Origin: Elysia crispata
Taxonomy: Eukaryota > Mollusca > Gastropoda > Plakobranchidae
Reading direction: 5' to 3'
Assembly: GCA_033675545.1 (NCBI GenBank)
Contig: JAWDGP010005675.1
Location: 1-64,000 of the forward strand
Length of the DNA stretch: 64,000 nucleotides
Part shown: in pieces, positions 1 through 11,400 of the stretch
Numbering within the stretch: position 1 is the first letter of the stretch
Layout: each line of letters starts with the position of its first letter
Position numbers and translations under genes: made by a program
Notes under the pieces: model-generated
Database searches by the model: none
What the model saw: the letters and a program-made list of their open reading frames with translations, nothing else
What the model was told of the DNA's origin: nothing

Positions 1-303
1 AAAATCAGCAGTATTATGAAAAATTCAAAACAACTAAGAAAAAGAATTATTTGAAAAAGTCATACATTGAGGTTCATGCATGGGGATAAAAAAACTAGGC
101 ATTTCTTTCCCATGTTTACACAGATCAGTGCAAAGGGAAGAAAGATGAAGTTAGTTGTGTCTGGTATTTTGCATATAAAATAATAATAGCTGTTTGGGGA
201 ACACCAGGAACACAAGGAAATCTATTGAGAAATTGTCATTTAAGATTTTCAATATTAAATAGTGTTTGATCACAGGAAGAAGAGACAGCAGCAAAATATG
301 TAC

Positions 304-377
304 CTGATTGTGTTAAGAAGAATATCAATAAAAAAGTTGTAGTTGTCTGCTGGCACATTTCCTCTGGCTAAAAATAC
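304..377 (-). CDS. PSMD8: PSMD8 coding exon 6
   Basis: 74 nt from acceptor CAATTTTCAG to donor ATCAG|GTACAT. Encodes [20 protein letters not shown] and LNTI plus two bases. The next exon (DEIAGCIEKAYE in relatives) is not in bases 1-303, so the gene runs off the window. Confidence 0.94.
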
Positions 378-3300
378 CTGAAAATTGAATGAAAAATAAG
401 TTTCATAAAAATATATATATATATATACATACAAGAACTTTTGTCAAACAAAAAGTTCCTTTTCTTTTATGTTACTGAAAAAGAAAAAAGTTCTATGAAT
501 CTAACACTGAAGCTAATGAGAAATATGATAAAAAAAAATCATTAAAAATGAGCACAAGGTTGGCTGAAAAAAAGAGTAGATAATGTTGAAAAGGCAGCAC
601 AAAGAAGCTGATGACTAAAGATATTGTAGATTTAAACTGAAAAGCTCAACTTATCTCTTATCCCTCTGTCATATGAAATATTTTGAATCGTGTCTTTGAT
701 ACTATTTGGATTTCTTGGATATGCTTGACCTCTTCTTGTGTGTGAGGCACTTAAAAGAATTTATATTGAAAAAAAAATGCCATAAAGAAACAATACAAAT
801 AAAAATTCACCTGATGAATACAATTTAAAATAAATAGTCACATGTAGACATACCCTAATAAAAAGGGTAATTGAACCTTTATTAAACTTAGATCATCAGG
901 ATTCATACCTTATTGTAGCTTCCTTCCATAAGGTACTGTTCCATGCTGACAGGATGCTTAATATAAATGTTGTTTTGAATTTCTTTTACAGGCAACCTTT
1001 CCAACTCCTGGTGATGAAGAAAATAAAGAAAAGATAATGAGTTTTCAAAAACAACCTAGTTTGGCAATGGAACTTTTGCAAATGATAGAAGTAATTAAGC
1101 ATTTGAATTTATCTGAAACTAATTTCAATAATTTTTGGCTCTATTTGAGGGTTTGACACAAGAATTTAAAGCACTATTTTTTACACCATTTACCTAAATT
1201 CCTGTGCTATGGTTAGACCAGGATATATATGCTTATTTCTCATTACATCTATACTAGATCAGATTTCAGAAAATCTCACCTTGCCAGGACCTTCATGTCG
1301 TCCATCAGTCATTCCATTTTAGCTACAAAAGTAAATAAAACAAATATTAAAGAACACTTACAGTGTGAAATTCTGCAAGTCTGTTCTGGGAGAGTAGACA
1401 AAGAAGATTCAAACCAAGTAACTGATACTTGAATGTGGACTCTGGAAGATCATCTCTGAAAATTGAAGAAATTAAAGCGTTGACTCAATATTGTTAAATA
1501 GCCTACAGTTTGGTTTGCTTGTTTATTTTTTCCTTAATCTTAATAAACAACAGTATGAGGATTGTGAAAACATATTTTTGTATTTTACTTCAATGAGGAG
1601 AAATTTGTATAAATCACATAAAAATCAAATATCATTCTACTTAAGTCTATAAATATTCAATTTTAACATTTAATAGATACATACTAAAAAGAGTATGAAA
1701 ATTTAGAAATATTAAAAACTAATACAAAAACATATAAGTTGAAATGTTCAAAATGTATGTTTTAGGCCCCAAAAGATTTTGTTGATGACTTAAACAATCA
1801 AGTAGTTTGTGCTACAGATGCATATTGAAACCAATCCTAACAAGTCAAATTTTCACTTTGTTCTATTTCAGAGATAAAAACTAAAATTCATCAACAGAAT
1901 TCTGATAATCAAATGCAATGGAGTGCAATACATAACAACTACTCTCGTATACAACAATAGGTGACAGAGACAGTTTAAATGTGATGACCATTTGATGAAT
2001 TTTTCCTAAACAAGGCTAGCTATGTGGCAAAATCTATAGCAAAATACATGACACATCATTACATTTTTAAAAGTTTACTTACTTGTAATCCATGTAATAG
2101 CATTTCAACTGAGCCATGTACCTCTCAAATGCTGGTATATCTTTCTTGGCAATAGCCCATTGTGCACCAATTTCCAAAATATCTCCTATGGAAAATATAC
2201 GTAGGAATGCTTATCTTTTCCATAATTGAGAATTGTGTGATTCGTAAGAATAATGAATTTACAATTTTTCCAATTCAGACATGGGCACTTTTTTTTTTTC
2301 TTAAAAGATCAACTAGCAAATAAAGTTATAGTGGAATAAAAGTCTTATCTCCAGTAAAATCGTACATAAAAATGGACCCATCCTAACTAATAAATTTTCA
2401 TTACTAGACATCCAATGTACTTCCTTTCCTTCCTTACTTTGAAGGTTTAATTTGTATTACAGTCGAGTCCGCTTATTTCGAAGTCATTAGGATAAAAAAC
2501 GGACTTCGAATTATTCCAAATTCGAACTATCAGAATACATAGAGAAAAAGAGTAAAAAAATGTGGACGACAGGTCAGAAATGCCATACAAGAGTGCAGGG
2601 GGGTGGGGGTGGTCCTAACCCCTTTCTCTATTGTAGCTTTATTGCAGACTCTTGCCTGTAACGTAGGTGGGCATACACACACACACCAGAATCACTTGCC
2701 GTGCGGAGCATAGCACTACATGTACTTTGCTTTACAAGCATGGAAAAGTGCTTTCACTGTGACAGAATAAAAGAACCACGCTAAAATCGCTTCGAATTAA
2801 CCGGATCCTTATTTCAAAATTCAAACTAACTGATATTTTTTTAATAAAGCTTAAATAGAGAAATATTCGGGAAAATTAAATGATTTCGAAATATCCCCAA
2901 ATTCGAACTATCCGGATTCGAATTATTTGGACTCAACTGTATATGTGTTTTTATATTAGCTGCTAGAGACAAAAAGGAAACAAAAATAATAAGTGCATTC
3001 TTAGTGAAAAGTTCTCTCAAAATTCTTCGACACTATAAGGAGGTTTGTTGATTATCCAGTAGAAAATTGTTAACCGCATTGCTAGAACTGTATTCTTCTC
3101 TACCAATTTTTTCAATAATTATGGTTTCACAGGAAAAGCAAAATTAAGACCAATTGAAGGGTGGTTTTCCAAATCAGGTCATTTGTATTTATCAAAATTT
3201 GAAAGCAAATTCTTTAATTCCATATTGTTTTATTCCTGTCTGATAAATTGACACATATCATAGCCCATTTTAAAAGAAATTACCAAATAATTAAAAAACA

Positions 3301-6300
3301 CAGTTAAACAAATCTGTATCACTATGGAGATAAGTTACACTTGATGAAGTCTTGAGGTTTCAAAGTTTTGAAAAGCAACTCTTCAATGATAAACGCTCAT
3401 AAATTTACAAAAGGCTTTGGATAAAACAGCTAAATAAAAATTATTTTGACTCTAAATACGTGTAGCTTTTTTTTTTTTTTTATAAATAATTAAGAAAAGC
3501 GAGGAATAGACATTGTTATCATGCAAAATATGTAAGTAAAGAGTAACACTTACTTGCTATTAAAAGCTCTTGTTTGGAGACTGAGGTCTCATTTGTGGGA
3601 AGAAAAGCAACACTGGTGAGAGCAAGCTAAAAAGAAAGAATACACATATTTATATTGATTCTTGTTTTAAACTTTATCTTACTAATATTAATAATTAAAC
3701 TGGTCAGGCAGTTTTGGGGCCATCATCTTCTTTCCATACATTAATAAAATGAGGGTGAATACTTTACATGTGTAAGTGAGCTGTTATTTAGTTGTAAGAC
3801 TAGAAATGATAGGATCAACAAACTGATTGTGTGGCAAGTTTGCCTAGCATGCTTTCTATTCTCATGCCTGATCTGTAAGTGTAAGTGCTATCCCATTTTT
3901 TACTTGAGCACATTAGTACATCTGGATCTTATTCCTCTAGTTACTGTATTGTGTAAGAGATTGGATTTGACACCATGATAGCACCATTTTGATCACTCTT
4001 CTTTTACTGAAATTTTACTTTTACTTTTGGGACTTGTTATTTTTTATTTCTTAATTCATTTTGTCTTTATAGACGTATATTTTTCACTGGTTTACATAGA
4101 GTCAAATGTATATCCAAAATATGTAATTTATAAAATAAAAAATAAAGAAGACATATTAACAACACATCTTTGAAATTTTAGTGGTAAGAAAGGATTGGAA
4201 AGGGAAGAATATATATATATATATATATATACCTTAAACAAATGATTAATTTCCAATTTAATACATCTATTGGATAAAATATAATATGTCAATAAAAGAA
4301 TGATAATAATGTACACAATCATAAACAAAGAGTTACAAATAGGCAATAGCTGTGGTGGCATGGAGTACCTATATGTATGGTAGCCTAAGATTCAATGCTT
4401 AAAAAAAACGTAACTTTTGAGATAATAACTATAACAACGATCTTTAAAGCTCAAAGTAATAAAAGTATGATGATAAATGAAAAACATAAACAAAGAATTG
4501 CCTATTGGATTTAGAGACCGGTACAGATATTGTAAGAAAAGAGTTGAAAGCAAAAGTATGAAGGCAACAGAGAACAAGTGTAAATAAAGCAATATGAAAA
4601 GCAGAGAAAAGTGACAAAGCCATTCTGTGTAAAACTCTACCACCTAAGTTAGGCTAAAAGACTCATGCACAATGAAATTAAAAATTTCAGAATGTAACAA
4701 GGGTAGTTTGGTTGTTGAGCCTTTAAGAGGTTACATGTCTAAAGTCCACGAGCCACTGCCAGCCATCTTTCTTGGTAGAAACAATTAACTTTAAAGTGAA
4801 GTAAAATGATGTGCTGCAGGTGTGTCAAGTAGTGGGGAGCCCCAAACTAGATAATTTTTCTTTTGCAACCAGCCATGTGTCAAAAAGGACAACATCAACT
4901 TTTCATACCTCAAGTGGATAACATGGAAAGATAAATTTCATCTGTAAAATCTAATGTACAGATGTTGAAAAGAATATTTTATAGTGTTTTATATGTATAA
5001 AAGTCTATTTAATGTCCAAATTCAAATGCACCATTAAATCTTCAATGATTATAATGTTATGACATTCATCAAAGGATCAATCAATCAGGTGCCCTACTTC
5101 TGTAATGTACACAATGAATGACATTCCATGCACCTCGATCATTCACCCCTTTTAGTTTTAGTGCATCTGTCCATACTTCTAAATTTAGCAACTATGTTAG
5201 TCCATCCAACATCCTTTTTTTTTTTTTGCCGTTTTCCTTTGATCATTCCAGTTCTCACAAGATGTTCTGGTTTCTCTTTTCTCATCACATGGCTAAAGAA
5301 GACTGTTTGGCAAGTTTACATTAACTTTCTATTTATGATAATCTTTTGTGCCAGCTTCACATAATCATTATTCACTTTGATTTCTTTGCAGTCCATGAAA
5401 CTCATGGCATTCTCCACATTTCTGTTGTCTCAAGTTTCTTTCAAAGCTGTATTGAAATTGTTTAGGCCTCCCATCCATACATCAGGATGGGTTCAATATT
5501 TAGCACTGTGGACTCTTTTTCTTGTGTGGTTGAAGAGGTATTTATTTGTTATTACCTATTTTATTCTTTGGAAATTTATTTTTGTTTAGCGCTATACTTG
5601 ATGCAATTTGAGTGTAATTATATTGATCGCATGAGAAAAATAAAATTAATGGCAAGTAAGAGGCGCATTAACTTTTTAAACTTGCACCATTTATGGAGCT
5701 TCCAATTCAAAGTCAATGACACAGAGTCAATTCCTTCTGTCTGTATGAAAAAAAAACCAAAAATTTTAAAATTACTTGTCAATGAAGTGTAAAGAGCCAA
5801 ACCCCTTCGCCCCCCCCCCTTTTCCCCCCTCACATAAAAAAATACTATAAAATAAAGTGCTTTCTCACATCCTGTAACTTTCCCTTCACTGATATATAAT
5901 CTTAGTATCTGAGATAAAAAGAAGCAACAATACACACTGGCACAGGAGGAGCTTGATCTAAGGATCTAAAGATTCAATACATATGAATGATATAAAAATT
6001 TTGGAGTTATTTATTGATCCTAATTATAAATACTAGTGCAAGGATTTGTAACTGATCCAGGACATCGAAACAATAGACAAAGATGGTTTACAAGAGAGTG
6101 ATAAAAATCTTCATTTTTCCAAACCCCTTTCAAGTTTCAATATATTTATCTGTACAATTGCACATCTTTTTATACTATCTAGCATTATATAGACCTATAC
6201 TCACATCTCTTTACTTTCTTTTTAAACATCATAATCACATGCTTTATATCTAGATCTGGATCTAGATCTAGATCTTTAGCCAGTAGAGGGCATTTAATTT

Positions 6301-6828
6301 TTTTTTTTAATTAATTACATAATTTTAGATTATATTGTTTTTCTCATTTCCTTCATTCTTGAATGTGAAATCATTTCCACTTTTTTTTTTCTGGCTTTAT
6401 TTCTAAACTTTCATTCTCAACATCCAACCTCATATAATTAATAGGGCCTATATATTTATATCATGGCACTAGACGATCTTTTAATCAACTTTTTTTTGTT
6501 ATTTCTTTTCTGGCTTGAATTATTGGGAATCAATTATATTGTATGCAAATTACCTTGATTTATAATGTAGCCAATTTAGATAGACTACGTTAATAGATGA
6601 GTATGACTCTGCCATTTTGAAGCAAAAGAGTAGTCTTTAGAAGTGAGTGATGAAGTAGTAATTGCAGGAAGATTAACAATCTTAATTTGCATGGAAATAG
6701 TGGAAATCAAAATATACCTTTAATTTGGTTAATAACTCTCCAGCTTTTTCTAAATTAGGAGGTTTGGTATCCCAGACCCGCTTCAGGTTTTGATAAATCC
6801 CAACAATCTCTTTCAGGTTTGCTGCCAT
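304..6828 (-). CDS. PSMD8: 26S proteasome non-ATPase regulatory subunit 8 (Rpn12), 3' end outside window
   Basis: PSMD8/Rpn12 is a subunit of the lid of the 19S regulatory particle, the part of the 26S proteasome that receives and deubiquitinates substrates. Six exons joined in frame (6828-6718, 3626-3554, 2185-2083, 1455-1362, 1007-909, 377-304) give about 184 residues that follow the family from its first residue: [17 protein letters not shown], then [65 protein letters not shown] and [11 protein letters not shown]. All junctions are GT-AG and the phases agree. The C-terminal PCI/winged-helix part, roughly the last 90 residues in orthologues, is missing because it lies beyond base 1. The start ATG sits in a YY1-like AAAATGGC context. 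Introns are AT-rich; the second holds a MITE (2460-2939) and a (TA)n tract (4209-4231). The gene is divergent from NRDE2. Identity is seen directly in the sequence and I am very sure of it. Confidence 0.96.
909..1007 (-). CDS. PSMD8: PSMD8 coding exon 5
   Basis: Exactly 33 codons in phase 0 from acceptor TTCATCACCAG to donor AAG|GTATGA. Encodes [20 protein letters not shown] and [13 protein letters not shown]. Confidence 0.95.
1280..1322 (-). other. Candidate cryptic or poison exon inside PSMD8 intron 4
   Basis: A 43-nt segment bounded by a strong polypyrimidine acceptor (ATTTACTTTTGTAG) and a strong donor (AAG|GTGAGA). It has no coding similarity, carries stops in all three frames, and its length is not a multiple of three. 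Joined to exon 4 in phase 0 it would read LKWND and then stop. Only the splice signals support it. Confidence 0.35.
1362..1455 (-). CDS. PSMD8: PSMD8 coding exon 4
   Basis: 94 nt from acceptor AATTTTCAG to donor ACT|GTAAGT. The split Lys codon (AA|A) joins it to exon 3. It encodes [27 protein letters not shown] and HT, matching the family's KEQLPES...[16 protein letters not shown]...EFHT. Confidence 0.95.
2083..2185 (-). CDS. PSMD8: PSMD8 coding exon 3
   Basis: 103 nt from acceptor TTCCATAG to donor ACAA|GTAAGT. The first two bases complete an Arg codon. The exon encodes [20 protein letters not shown] and [13 protein letters not shown], the most conserved helical block of Rpn12. Confidence 0.96.
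2460..2939. mobile_element. Tigger/pogo-like non-autonomous DNA transposon (MITE), 480 bp
   Basis: The left end CAGTCGAGTCCGCTTATTTC is mirrored on the other strand at the right end as CAGTTGAGTCCAAATAATTC. Both ends continue into related TTCGAA-rich inverted sequence. TA dinucleotides flank both ends (2458-2459 and 2940-2941), the expected target duplication of Tc1/mariner-pogo elements. There is no transposase frame inside. It lies in PSMD8 intron 2. Confidence 0.8.
3554..3626 (-). CDS. PSMD8: PSMD8 coding exon 2
   Basis: 73 nt between acceptor TTTTTAG and donor GCAA|GTAAGT. Encodes [20 protein letters not shown] and LLIA plus one base. The FLP..T..SKQ pattern matches the family's FLPTTGTKLTKQQ segment. 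Confidence 0.94.
4209..4231. repeat. (TA)n microsatellite in PSMD8 intron 1
   Basis: Uninterrupted AT dinucleotides. The surrounding intron (3627-6717) is AT-rich and I see nothing coding in it; the small open frames there are low-complexity. Confidence 0.9.
6718..6828 (-). CDS. PSMD8: PSMD8 coding exon 1
   Basis: Encodes 37 residues from the start ATG (6828-6826) to ELLTKLK, ending in phase 0 at donor AAG|GTATAT. The ATG is the first codon of the conserved MAANLKEI start of the family. Confidence 0.95.
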
Positions 6829-7551
6829 TTTGTTGAGGTGCCGAAACTCATTTATTTGGAAGGAAAATAAATCGAACTTCTAAAAAAACTAGAATCTATA
6901 AAAACAATGATTGTAAAAACCTTACAAAGAATTGAAATCGAAACAATTCGACGAAAATCAACTTTCTATTTCAGTAAAATCGTCAAGAAACCTTAGACAG
7001 TGAGAGACTAGATCTATGTTATGACTTTGGTTTGGACCTGATTATTTTTTAAATTTGACTATAGGACTAGATCTAGATATAGATCTTTATGTAATCTATA
7101 TCCAGCCAGAATCCAAAAATATAACCCCATCATGAAAAATGAGTGGAAGATCATACTGAAGCTGATATACATCAGCCACAGTAAATATTTTGATCAGGCC
7201 AATGCGGAGATAGATATTTGACGGTGACCAGAAAGTCAGGTCAGACAAAAGAAGTATGCTTGATGACCAGGCTTCTGCTGAGTATCTAGGCAAAGCATTG
7301 ATACAGTAATTGAGTTTAGATTTAGATAGAGTCATAGTACGGGCCAGACAGTCAAACTCTGCCCACAAATCTAGAGCAGGAATTTCTCAATAAACAATGT
7401 ACAATATGAGGATCGAGGAATATGCAGCTCTGAATGACAAATGCTCGCATGAAGGCCAGACTTCAGCTAAAAAATTTCTCTGTATCATAACTCTGCTGAA
7501 AAAATAATGGGAATAAATCACTGAACAGTATAAGTTATAAATGAAAAAAAG

Positions 7552-7611
<60 letters not shown>

Positions 7612-8337
7612 CCATAAACTTTTTAAGACTATATATTTGAATTACAAAATCACATACAACCGGCATGAGACAAGAACAACTTTGGTGTTCCCAATTTTTG
7701 GAATCATCTTGAAATCTTTTTCATAAGTCAGTCACTAGATCTAAGTGTATCAAGATTGTCACTGATAAGTAAATTAATTTTTAGTGCGAGTAAATCAGTT
7801 GCTTCATTAATTTAAAAAAAATTAATTTAGAGAAAAAAAATTAAAAATACCCCGGAAATAACTGAATGAATGGCAGGAAATTAGATTGGAACTGATTGGG
7901 TTTTATTAATTTTATTATGTATTGTATATTACTCAGGGAAGCTGCTTCTTGGCAACTTTGAATGATGAGTTAAAATATGGAGTGAAATGTGTTAGTAGCT
8001 GATTTGTATGACTCATGCTGTTTATACCTGAGCTCACAGTTTTATGCTGCTCGTGCCTGACCTTATCAATCAGGACATAGTTACAGTACTCGAGAGACAA
8101 AATTAAGTGAGTGCTCTTTTGAAGATGTATCTGATTCTTACCTTTAATTAGCAAACTATTTCTTTGAAGCACCTACTTTAATTGTATATCTTATTTTCTT
8201 AATTCTCTTCTGCCAAAAAATCAATTTTATTGGTTTGTGAACTAAATTTTCAGGAACGCCATATGACCTTGGTCATGCTTGAGGCATGAAAAAGTTTTTA
8301 ATACACTTTTATTGTTTTAAGACTAAAACTTTTATAG
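6829..8337. promoter_or_regulatory. Divergent intergenic region between PSMD8 and NRDE2
   Basis: About 1.5 kb separates the PSMD8 start codon from the first recognised NRDE2 exon, so both genes' promoters probably lie here. I see no TATA box, GC box or CpG-rich core. The only recognisable element is the YY1-like CCATTTTG (6825-6832) over the PSMD8 start. A long (TA)n tract occupies 7553-7607. A noncoding NRDE2 first exon could be present, but its donor was not identified. Confidence 0.45.
7553..7607. repeat. (TA)n microsatellite, about 55 bp
   Basis: Uninterrupted TA repeats in the PSMD8-NRDE2 spacer. Confidence 0.97.
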
Positions 8338-8445
8338 GTCATACCATGGATATTCATTTGTCTGAGGGCAAGAAAAGGCCAATTAGGACAAGTCTGTTTC
8401 CCTCAGCTATAAAAGAGAATGTCACAAAGGATGTTAATCCAGAAG
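8338..8445 (+). CDS. NRDE2: NRDE2 exon with start codon (first duplicated copy)
   Basis: Acceptor TTTTATAG precedes 8338 and the ATG is at 8346-8348. It encodes MDIHLSEGKKRPIRTSLFPS and AIKENVTKDVNPE plus one base, to donor GAAG|GTAATC. If read from 8338 in the frame of its sister exon it begins HTMDIHL, parallel to HPREIHL, so it may originally have been an internal exon. Confidence 0.8.
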
Positions 8446-11400
8446 GTAATCAAAATCATCATTGATTAAACAAAGAACTCAGTTTAAAACTGTTATCTTT
8501 GTCTTGACTTTCATGATTGAACTATATATATATTTGTGGTCATTCTTAATTCTTATTTTGTCTGATACCCAGTCGCATAAGACGCATATTTTAAGGTGTT
8601 GATATTTAAAGTAATGCAATAAAGTCCTTTGCTTCCCCACTGTGAAAGATGCACAAAACTATCAGTATTCCTTGAGAGATATTAAATGTTTTGGTGTTTT
8701 AATAAAGTAAAAAAAAGGAATTCATCTTCTTTTAAATGCCTCAAGTTTCCAACATCCAACTCATTAGGACTGAATTTAAGACATTTGTTTGACATTGTGA
8801 AAAAAAAGTCATTTTTCTTTCAATGTTAGATTTTGGAGAACGCTGTTTTATACTCTGACTCGGGTCAAATTGGAAGTAAAAGTGAGTTTGACTTTTAGTA
8901 TTTTACATTTTAATCTTTTTCAGATCATCCTAGAGAAATTCATTTGACAGAGGGCAACGAAAGGTCGGTCAGAACAGGCCTGTTTCCTTCAGCTGGTGCA
9001 ATTAAAAAGATTACCACAGAAGATGTAAAGCCACAAGGTATTAGTAATGAAAATCATCAGTTATAATTATCAGGTTTTTTTTTTTGGCAAAGTGTTAAAA
9101 AAATGTCTACGTTCAAGCATTTGCACCCCGCTATTTCTCATGTTTTCTTAAGTGTCACAAGTTCTTTGGTTAGTCTATGAACATTTAAGTATTTTACATG
9201 GAGACATCAACTCTCTGACTTAGTCAAAGGATCCAAATCCATCATCAGGTGGTCTCAGCCAGGGTTAGAATGTAGGGTCTCAGTCTGTCACTATTGCAAA
9301 ATTTGTGTTGTTTGTCTATTGCTCCTCTGACTGATCTATCTAGCATACTTTAAATTCAAAGATCTTAGTGAACTACCATACATCATGAAAATTCCATTAT
9401 TGTAATTATGCATATAGATAACCTGAGATGTTTTTTAATGCTGTACCAAAATATTCATTTTTATAGTTATATAAAACAGCTTTCTAATATTGGTTCTCTT
9501 TTTAGTTAGTTGTGTGAGGAGCCTTTGTACTTTAAAGCAGTATTCAATAAATGCTCTGAACCTTTTGCAAACTATAGATTGCCAATAGCGTTTTAAAGAG
9601 AAAGTAATAATTTAGAAATAATCTTAAATTTAGAGCTTAAAATTTTAGATACTACTCATTCTTATATCCACATAGAAAAGCAAAAAAAAAAAAAAAATTT
9701 ACAAAACAAATGTTTCAAAGAATATTGCCCATATTTTGCCATCAAGAGTGAGATGGATTTAATTTAATTAGAACTGTATGATGGCTAAATTCTAAGGGTT
9801 TTCCATATATATTTTTTTCTCCGGTTGAAAACATAAGGTTATGATTAGCTCACATGCTCTAGAAAATTGATTAAGAACATTTTGGATTTTATGAGCCATC
9901 ACACGAAGTATGCATTGCATAGCAATACATCTCTCTCTTAAAATGTTCTTTGGAGCAAAGGCACTCCAACTTTTTCTGTAGAGTTATGTTGAGCCTGACT
10001 TTTCTGGTTGTCTTTTTTTTTTTTCAGCTGAATCCAAAAGTGAAGATAATGATCTTGAGACAATGAGATTGAATCTGCCTCCCACGGCTATGAATGCTAT
10101 TATTGCTGCACAATCTGGACAAAGTCAAGTTGTTAAAGAAGATTCAGTGTCATTTCTTGAAAGCAGGTAACGGAACTTAGTCAATATTCTAGGAAATGTT
10201 GAGCTTTGAAAGATTTGTATAGAGATCATACTATATTAATTTGCAGGAAAAGAAAGTTGAAAGAGATCTGCCCTATGCAATATGCTCATAAGAGATAAAT
10301 TTGATATGTGTGTAAACTTTTGTTTAGCACACTTACATTTATTGAATAGATGAAGGAAGTTAGTAAATGAATATCACAAGATGAGGAGGTTAAAACATAA
10401 ATCATAATTATTCTGTTATGGGGAAAAGTACTTCAATAGCCAAAATTGCTTTGTAATATGTGTTGTCATTTTCTTCTAAAAATTTTGAGTACCAACAGAG
10501 CTTTGATTCTGACATGCAAAAGTCTGAATATGCTACATCATGAAGGAATTTAATGAGCTGAACTAATTTATAGGATGGGCTTAGTAAACTCTGAGATTTT
10601 GTAACTATGCTTATACAGTAGGAGGGAAGGTCACAATTGTGTAAGATATCTAAGATGTAAATCACCTTATCTCAACAGCCATCAGACAGGTAGACCTTGT
10701 GTTGAAAAGCTGTCTTCTGACCATACTTCAGGTAAAATCTACTTTGGTCAATTTTTTTTAATTGAATATCTAATTTCAATTCTTGTTTTCTAAATATAGT
10801 TAAATTTGGCCTTTAAGATTTTTTAAACTTTCTTGTTTAGAATCATAGTGCAAAGGTTGATAAAGGTTGAGTGTTCTTTCACCCTTTATAAAATTGTCAA
10901 AAATCTCTTCATTTGAAGATAAAGTCAATAACTCTAACTTTACAGTATCCTTTTTTTATTAGATGAAAATGCTGCTGTTCAGGAGGACAAAATCAAAGAT
11001 CCGGTGAAGAGGAAAAAGAAGAGGCATAAACATAGACATAAACATAAAAAATTTAAACACAGTCACAGAAGTGACAGTCCATCAAGTGTGTAAGTTATGA
11101 TTTTTTTATTTTTGTGTGACTGTGAACAAGATTTCTTTCCTTGAAAAAAGTGTAAACTGTCCTAGGCTTCTTTCAAAAATATGAATGAATTTGTTAATCA
11201 ATTTTGTGCTGCTCTGTGTATTTCAAGTCCCTTAACGAAAGTTTTGACACAAAGTAAGTTCACTGACTTTTTTTTTGAGTATTTATAGGTGCAGATATAT
11301 AAGTGAAAGTTATTTAAGTCACATGGATTTCATCTTTTAGATTAGTTGATGATATCTCTGTATTGTTACCGTCACCAGTGCTGATGTAAAACCTATAAAG

